Part shown: piece after piece, positions 59,693 to 64,000 of the stretch
How the letters are laid out: each line of letters starts with the position of its first letter
Position numbering within the stretch: the first letter of the stretch is position 1
Assembly (NCBI RefSeq): GCF_020858115.1
Contig: NZ_JACYMM010000010.1
Span: 124,001-188,000, forward strand
Source of the DNA: Janthinobacterium sp. FW305-129
GTDB taxonomy: Bacteria; Pseudomonadota; Gammaproteobacteria; Burkholderiales; Burkholderiaceae_D
Direction: 5' to 3'
Length of the DNA: 64,000 nucleotides
Program-made: the position numbers and the translations under genes
The notes under the pieces: model-generated
Databases searched by the model: none
What the model was told of the DNA's origin: nothing
Seen by the model: only the letters and a program-made list of their open reading frames with translations

Positions 59693-62600
59693 ATGCCTAC
59701 ACGCGCGTCTTCGTCGTGGTTTGCCCGGCCAGTGTCGCACTGGGTGGGACCGCGCGTATTGGCCACGCTGGTGCTGGCGCTGTGCCTGGGATTGACGTAT
59801 GGCGCCTGGCGCAATGCCCGCGACGCCAGCGAACAGCAGGTGCAGGCCGATTTCGATTTCCGCGTGCGCGAACTGGTGAATAACATCGTCGGCCGCATGC
59901 AGACCTACATCCAGGTGCTGCACGGGGTGCAAGGGCTGTATGCCAGTTCGCAGGAAGTCACGCGCCGCGAATTCCACGCCTACCTGGCGGTGCAGCAGGT
60001 GGACCGCCACTTTCCCGGCATCCACGGCATCGGCTACCTGCCGCTGTTGCCCGGCGCCGCCCTGGCGCGGCACGAGGCCAGCGTGCGCGCGGAAGGCTAT
60101 CCCGGCTATGCCGTGCGTCCGCAGGGGCAGCGGGCCTGGCACGCACCCATCACCTATCTGGAACCTTTGAGCGAGAGCAACCTGCTGGCGTTCGGCTATG
60201 ACATCTGGTCCGAACCCGTGCGCCGCGCCGCGCTCGAGCAGGCGCGCGACACGGGCCAGGCCGCCATGACGGGCAAGATCCAACTGGTGCAGGATGGCGG
60301 CAGCGCCCAGGCGCATGGCTTCCTCGTCGTGCTGCCCGTGTATGACAATGGCTTGCTGCATGCCAGCGTGGCGCAGCGGCGCGCCGCCTTGCGCGCCTGG
60401 GTCTTTGCGCCGTTCCGCATGGGCGACCTGATGGCGGGCGTGGGCGGCGAGGGGGCGCGCCAGCTGGACCTGGAAATCTATGATGGCGCGCAACTGGCCG
60501 AGACGGCCCTGATGTATGACAGCTTGCCGGGCCCGCTATCGTTTGCCGCCTCGGACAGTCTGGTGTCGCAGCAGGAGATCAGCATCGCCGGCCATGCCTG
60601 GACCTTGCGCGTGCGCGCCCTGCCGGGCTTCGATGGCGAGCTGCTGGCGCGGCCCCGCCTGGTGGCCTTGACCGGCTTGCTGGCCAGCATCGTGCTGGCG
60701 CTGGCCGCCTGGCTGCTGGCGGCGGGCCGTGCGCGCGCGCAGGCGGCACTGGCGCGCTCGAGCGAGCTGACGGGCCAGCTGGAGCAGGGCCAGGCGAGCG
60801 TGCTGGCGATGGCCGAGGCGGCGCAGCGCAGCCAGGCCATGTTGCGCAGCATCCTCGATTCGACCATCGACGGCATTCTGGTCGACAACATCGATGGCCG
60901 CATCTTCACCTCGAACCGGCGCTTCCGCGACCTGTGGCAAGTGCCCGACGCGCTCGACTGGCAAGCCGATGGCACGGCCCTGGTGCGCCATGTGGAAAGC
61001 CAGCTGGAGCAGGCGGCGCCTTTTCTGGGCGCCCGCGCCTATGCGCCGCACGGCCACCGCGAGCGGCGCGACGTGCTGCACCTGCGCGATGGACGGGTGG
61101 TCGAGCAATATGTGCGCAGCATGCAGCTGGGCAATGAGCAGGCACGCTTGTGGACCTTCCGCGATATCAGCGAGCGCAGCCAGATGGAACGGCGCGAGCA
61201 TACGCGGCGGCAAGTGCTGGAAATGCTGGCCACGGGCGCGCCGCTGGAACGCGTGCTGGAAAGCGTGGTGCTCAGCGTGCAGGCCGACCATCCCGCCATG
61301 CTGTGCAGCATCTTGCTGCTCGATGAGAGCCGCCACCGCCTGGTGCTGGGCGCCGCGCCGGGCTTGCCCGCGTTTTTCAACGTGGCCAGCCATGGGCATG
61401 ACCTCGACACCTTGCAGGGCGTGCATGGCATCGCCGCGCAAGCCGTGCGCGACGGCCAGCGCGTGATCGTCGGCGACCTGCATGCCGCCGCCGCTACGCA
61501 GGAGGCGATGGAACTGGCGTGGCGGGCACAGCTGCAATCATGCTGGGCCGAGCCCGTGCGTGGCGGCTCGGGCAAGCTGCTGGGCGTGCTGATGGCGTAT
61601 CACCGCCAGCCCACCTTGCCGGGCGCGGCGCATCTGGCGCGGCTCAGCGAGGCGGCGCACCTGGCCGGCATGGCCATCGAACAGGCGCAGGTGGCGCTGG
61701 CCCTGCGCGCCGGCGAAGCCCGCTTCCGCAGTCTGTATGACCATGCGCCCGTGGCCTTGTGGGAACAGGACTGGTCGGCCGTGCGCGCCGCGCTCGATAC
61801 GCTTGAGCAAGGGGGCGTGCGCGACCTGGGGGCGTACTTCCAGGCCAATCCTGCTGCGCTGCAGCAACTGGCGGGACTGGTGCGCATCATCGATGCGAAC
61901 GGCGCCGCGCTGGCGCAGGTGCGCGCCAACGAGGAAGACCAGCGCCGCGGCGCGCTGGGCCTGGCGCAGAATTTCGACGACAGCGCCTTGCCCCGTTTCG
62001 GCGATGCCCTGCTGGCGCTGGCTGGCGGCGCCCACCTGTACGAGTGCGAAAGCAGCTTCGTGCGCCTCGATGGCGCGGCGCGGCAAAATGAGTTGAGCTT
62101 GCTGGTGATGCCCGGCCATGCGGACAGCCTGGACTTCATCATGGTTTCCTCGCTCGATATCACCGAGCGCAAGCGCATGAATGCGGAACTGCTGCAACTG
62201 GCCACCACCGATTTCCTCACCGGCTTGCCGAACCGCCGTCACTTCATGGCGGCGCTGGAAAACGAGCATGCCCGGCTGCAGCGCGAACTGGCCAGCTGCG
62301 CCAGCGTGCTGATGCTCGACATCGATCACTTCAAGCGCGTCAACGACGAGTACGGCCACGCCGTGGGTGATGCCGTGCTGCGCCACCTGGGTGCGCTGAT
62401 GTGCCAGGCGCTGCGCAAGGTCGACGTGCCGGGTCGCGTGGGCGGCGAGGAATTCGCCATCTTGCTGCCGGGCACGGATCTGCCGGCGGCGGCCGTGTTT
62501 GCCGAACGGCTGCGCCGGCGCGTGGCGGAAAGTTCCTTGACCACCGATGGCGGCATCCTGATCACCATCACGGTGAGCATCGGCATGGCCGCCATGGCCG

Positions 62601-62737
62601 GCACGGATGCCGATTGCGATGCCGTGCTGGCGCGTGCCGACGAAGCGCTGTACCGGGCCAAGCGTGGCGGGCGCAACCGCATCGAGCAGAATGACGGCGG
62701 CGGCGACGGCGTGCTCAGCAAGTTCATGGCGCAGTGA
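59693..62737 (+). CDS. Diguanylate cyclase with CHASE, PAS and GAF sensors
   Basis: 1014 residues from ATG 59693; TTG 59663 is an alternative. Layout: membrane segment about 23-40, periplasmic CHASE domain about 50-300 (VQGLYASSQEVTRREFHAYL), second membrane segment about 322-342, PAS about 380-490, GAF about 505-670, a second PAS-like region and GGDEF from about 840. The catalytic motif GGEEF is at 917-921 and the RKVD inhibitory site is 5 residues before. So it should make cyclic di-GMP with product inhibition, in response to an outside signal. No EAL domain. Confidence 0.93.
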   Translation: MPTRASSSWFARPVSHWVGPRVLATLVLALCLGLTYGAWRNARDASEQQVQADFDFRVRELVNNIVGRMQTYIQVLHGVQGLYASSQEVTRREFHAYLAVQQVDRHFPGIHGIGYLPLLPGAALARHEASVRAEGYPGYAVRPQGQRAWHAPITYLEPLSESNLLAFGYDIWSEPVRRAALEQARDTGQAAMTGKIQLVQDGGSAQAHGFLVVLPVYDNGLLHASVAQRRAALRAWVFAPFRMGDLMAGVGGEGARQLDLEIYDGAQLAETALMYDSLPGPLSFAASDSLVSQQEISIAGHAWTLRVRALPGFDGELLARPRLVALTGLLASIVLALAAWLLAAGRARAQAALARSSELTGQLEQGQASVLAMAEAAQRSQAMLRSILDSTIDGILVDNIDGRIFTSNRRFRDLWQVPDALDWQADGTALVRHVESQLEQAAPFLGARAYAPHGHRERRDVLHLRDGRVVEQYVRSMQLGNEQARLWTFRDISERSQMERREHTRRQVLEMLATGAPLERVLESVVLSVQADHPAMLCSILLLDESRHRLVLGAAPGLPAFFNVASHGHDLDTLQGVHGIAAQAVRDGQRVIVGDLHAAAATQEAMELAWRAQLQSCWAEPVRGGSGKLLGVLMAYHRQPTLPGAAHLARLSEAAHLAGMAIEQAQVALALRAGEARFRSLYDHAPVALWEQDWSAVRAALDTLEQGGVRDLGAYFQANPAALQQLAGLVRIIDANGAALAQVRANEEDQRRGALGLAQNFDDSALPRFGDALLALAGGAHLYECESSFVRLDGAARQNELSLLVMPGHADSLDFIMVSSLDITERKRMNAELLQLATTDFLTGLPNRRHFMAALENEHARLQRELASCASVLMLDIDHFKRVNDEYGHAVGDAVLRHLGALMCQALRKVDVPGRVGGEEFAILLPGTDLPAAAVFAERLRRRVAESSLTTDGGILITITVSIGMAAMAGTDADCDAVLARADEALYRAKRGGRNRIEQNDGGGDGVLSKFMAQ

Positions 62738-63112
62738 TTACAGGCTGTGCTGACGCGCTTGCGCCTGCTTGCGGTTGCGGCTGACGATCAGCCAGACGAT
62801 GGCGACGGGTATCAGCAGCGGCAGCAGCACGGGCGTGCTCAAGGCCAGCGCCAGCACCACGCACAAGGCCACCACGGCCACCAGCACCACGCCCACGCCG
62901 GCCAGCACGACGCCCGTGACGACGGCGGCGCACACCAGCGCGATGGCGGCGATCAGCAGGCCGCCGCCGGCAAACACCAGACCGAACAGCCATTCCAGCG
63001 GACCGTCGATATCGTCGCCGTGGAACTGCATGTGCATGTCGCTGCCGGCTATCTTGTCGAGGAACAGGCAGGCGAGCATGACGATGAGGACGAAGGTGAG
63101 CAATTTTTTCAT
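62738..63112 (-). CDS. Small hydrophobic membrane protein
   Basis: 124 residues from MKKLLTFVLIV; a longer frame to 63229 has no ribosome site while AGAGGCCC precedes this start. An N-terminal hydrophobic segment is followed by a hydrophilic DMHMQFHGDDIDG stretch and then a long Val/Ala/Leu-rich block holding two or three membrane passes. Function unknown. Its stop abuts the GGDEF gene stop. Confidence 0.65.
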   Translation of the reverse strand: MKKLLTFVLIVMLACLFLDKIAGSDMHMQFHGDDIDGPLEWLFGLVFAGGGLLIAAIALVCAAVVTGVVLAGVGVVLVAVVALCVVLALALSTPVLLPLLIPVAIVWLIVSRNRKQAQARQHSL

Positions 63113-63323
63113 GATGGGCCTCTGTGGATGGGTGATGGGGTGTTGCATGCTCACACTGTAGGGGCGTGCCCCGCTGGCCGCCAGCGGCGTGCGACAGGCG
63201 GTCATTTTCACGGTATGGAAGGTCTGCACGGGCAGGAAACACTGATCTGCAACAAGATTTCTTTTCTTGTAATACGCGCAAGCCGTCCTATACTGAACAC
63301 CTCAGTCTCGCAAGGAGGGCAAC

Positions 63324-63560
63324 ATGCTTTGGTTTGCAGATACCGGGGATCAATCGCTATCCCTTTCCCACCATCGAAGCACGCGCCAGCGTAGCGCCCC
63401 GCAGTCCTGTGCCGAGCCCGTCGGCGCGCCATCGGCGATACCGCCGATCATCATCAACCCATTCAATTACCATGCGCCGCTGCCGGCCATCGATCCGCGC
63501 TGGGTACCGCCCGGCCCGCCGCTGACCTGGCCCAACCGGCCTGCCATGTCCATGTGCTGA
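63324..63560 (+). CDS. Small Pro-rich hypothetical protein
   Basis: 78 residues, starting MLWFADTGDQ. AAGGAGGGCAAC gives a near-perfect ribosome site, the chief support. The sequence is rich in Pro and Ser with no predicted fold and no known family. It ends just before a bidirectional hairpin. Confidence 0.45.
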   Translation: MLWFADTGDQSLSLSHHRSTRQRSAPQSCAEPVGAPSAIPPIIINPFNYHAPLPAIDPRWVPPGPPLTWPNRPAMSMC

Positions 63561-63592
63561 AGCCCGCGCCGTCGCTGTGCGATGGTTGCCGT

Positions 63593-63617
63593 AAAAAAAG
63601 CCCGCGTTGCGGGCTTT
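63593..63617 (-). terminator. Terminator after PEP-CTERM gene
   Basis: AAAGCCCGC (63597-63605) pairs with GCGGGCTTT (63609-63617) around GTT. On the minus strand it is followed by seven T. It ends the PEP-CTERM gene and could also stop the small gene on the plus strand. Confidence 0.88.
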
Positions 63618-63650
63618 GGCTTGATCACGGCATGTCTTGGACGACGCTTG

Positions 63651-64000
63651 CTACGACGCTTTGCGGCGCAGCATGAAACCCAGCAAGCCCAGGCCCGCCA
63701 GCAGCATGGCATAGGTTTCCGGTTCCGGCACGGCGGCGATGAAGGCGTGGTTGTCCGTCTCGAAGGCATTCGAGCTGGAGTGGAAGGCCACCGAGGTGAT
63801 TTTTTCCCCCTCGCCGGCGAAGGCGTTTACGTACATGCCCACCGATTGATTGCCATCGGGCAAGTTGCCGGCCAGGCTGGCCAGTTCCGTGCCCGTCAGG
63901 GTGGTGCTGCTCTGGTCGGCAAAGGTGTACGTCACGCTGTTGTAGCCGTCTGGCGAACCCATGTAGAAGCCGAAATAGCTGAGGCCGCTGGCGAAACTGG
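63651..64000 (-). CDS. PEP-CTERM protein, C-terminal part (5' end outside window)
   Basis: The frame is open to the window edge, so the N-terminus is missing. The C-terminus is a textbook PEP-CTERM sorting signal: VPEPETYAMLLAGLGLLGFM, then the basic tail LRRKAS. The signal is recognised by exosortase and the protein is then delivered to the outer surface or released, often with exopolysaccharide. The visible passenger is Ser/Thr-rich and beta-like. No exosortase gene lies in this window. Confidence 0.88.
   Translation of the reverse strand, partial: SFASGLSYFGFYMGSPDGYNSVTYTFADQSSTTLTGTELASLAGNLPDGNQSVGMYVNAFAGEGEKITSVAFHSSSNAFETDNHAFIAAVPEPETYAMLLAGLGLLGFMLRRKAS

Noticed and set aside
1..64000. 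CRISPR array, tRNA genes, insertion sequences or prophage
   Set aside because: I saw no regular direct repeats with spacers, no cloverleaf with TTCGA arm that held up, and no transposase or phage structural gene other than the encapsulin shell, which belongs with its desulfurase cargo.

Overview
The window looks like chromosomal DNA from a high-GC betaproteobacterium, most likely Oxalobacteraceae and probably Janthinobacterium or a close relative. I infer this from GC-rich codon use, a PEP-CTERM protein, a PhaM-type granule protein, archaic chaperone-usher pilus genes, a subclass B3 metallo-beta-lactamase and Burkholderiales-type gene neighbourhoods. I see no rRNA, tRNA, CRISPR array, insertion sequence or prophage. 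Species assignment would need a database search.

Layout. 1-5522 is a fatty-acid beta-oxidation run: acyl-CoA dehydrogenase (cut by the window edge), fused hydroxyacyl-CoA dehydrogenase/enoyl-CoA hydratase, hotdog thioesterase, thiolase and a second enoyl-CoA hydratase. 5523-6587 is an AT-rich patch with one unrecognised gene. 6588-14347 is a mosaic of short units: a TetR/reductase divergent pair sharing a clear operator, two paralogous metallophosphoesterases around a B3 metallo-beta-lactamase with a Glu at the first zinc-ligand position, a candidate small RNA, a LysR-pirin-isochorismatase set and a periplasmic solute-binding protein. 14572-18871 holds PnuC, a TonB-dependent receptor and a receiver-AraC regulator. 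19220-24116 is a compact archaic chaperone-usher pilus operon, with a tiny convergent spore-coat-U-like protein. 24359-30502 carries HxlR, CHRD, PaiB, OsmC, MocR, Tag and an MnmC whose methyltransferase half has decayed.

The most notable system is 30731-35287: rhodanese, serine acetyltransferase (EpsC), a small XRE regulator, a family 2A encapsulin shell and its cysteine desulfurase cargo with a long disordered N-terminus. Together they form a predicted protein compartment for sulfur from cysteine. The two transcription units of this module seem to share an upstream sequence element. A histidine kinase and a receiver-TPR protein follow.

41157-46106 encodes a MukF/MukE/MukB-like (Mks-type) condensin with no adjacent nuclease, coupled by start-stop overlap to a DUF4424 secreted protein and a nucleotidyltransferase. 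The rest includes PhaM, two tandem DUF3108 proteins, several small secreted or membrane proteins, the TamA-TamB outer-membrane assembly pair, QueC, a sterol-desaturase-family membrane enzyme next to an AraC regulator, a CHASE-PAS-GAF-GGDEF diguanylate cyclase, and a PEP-CTERM protein cut by the right edge.
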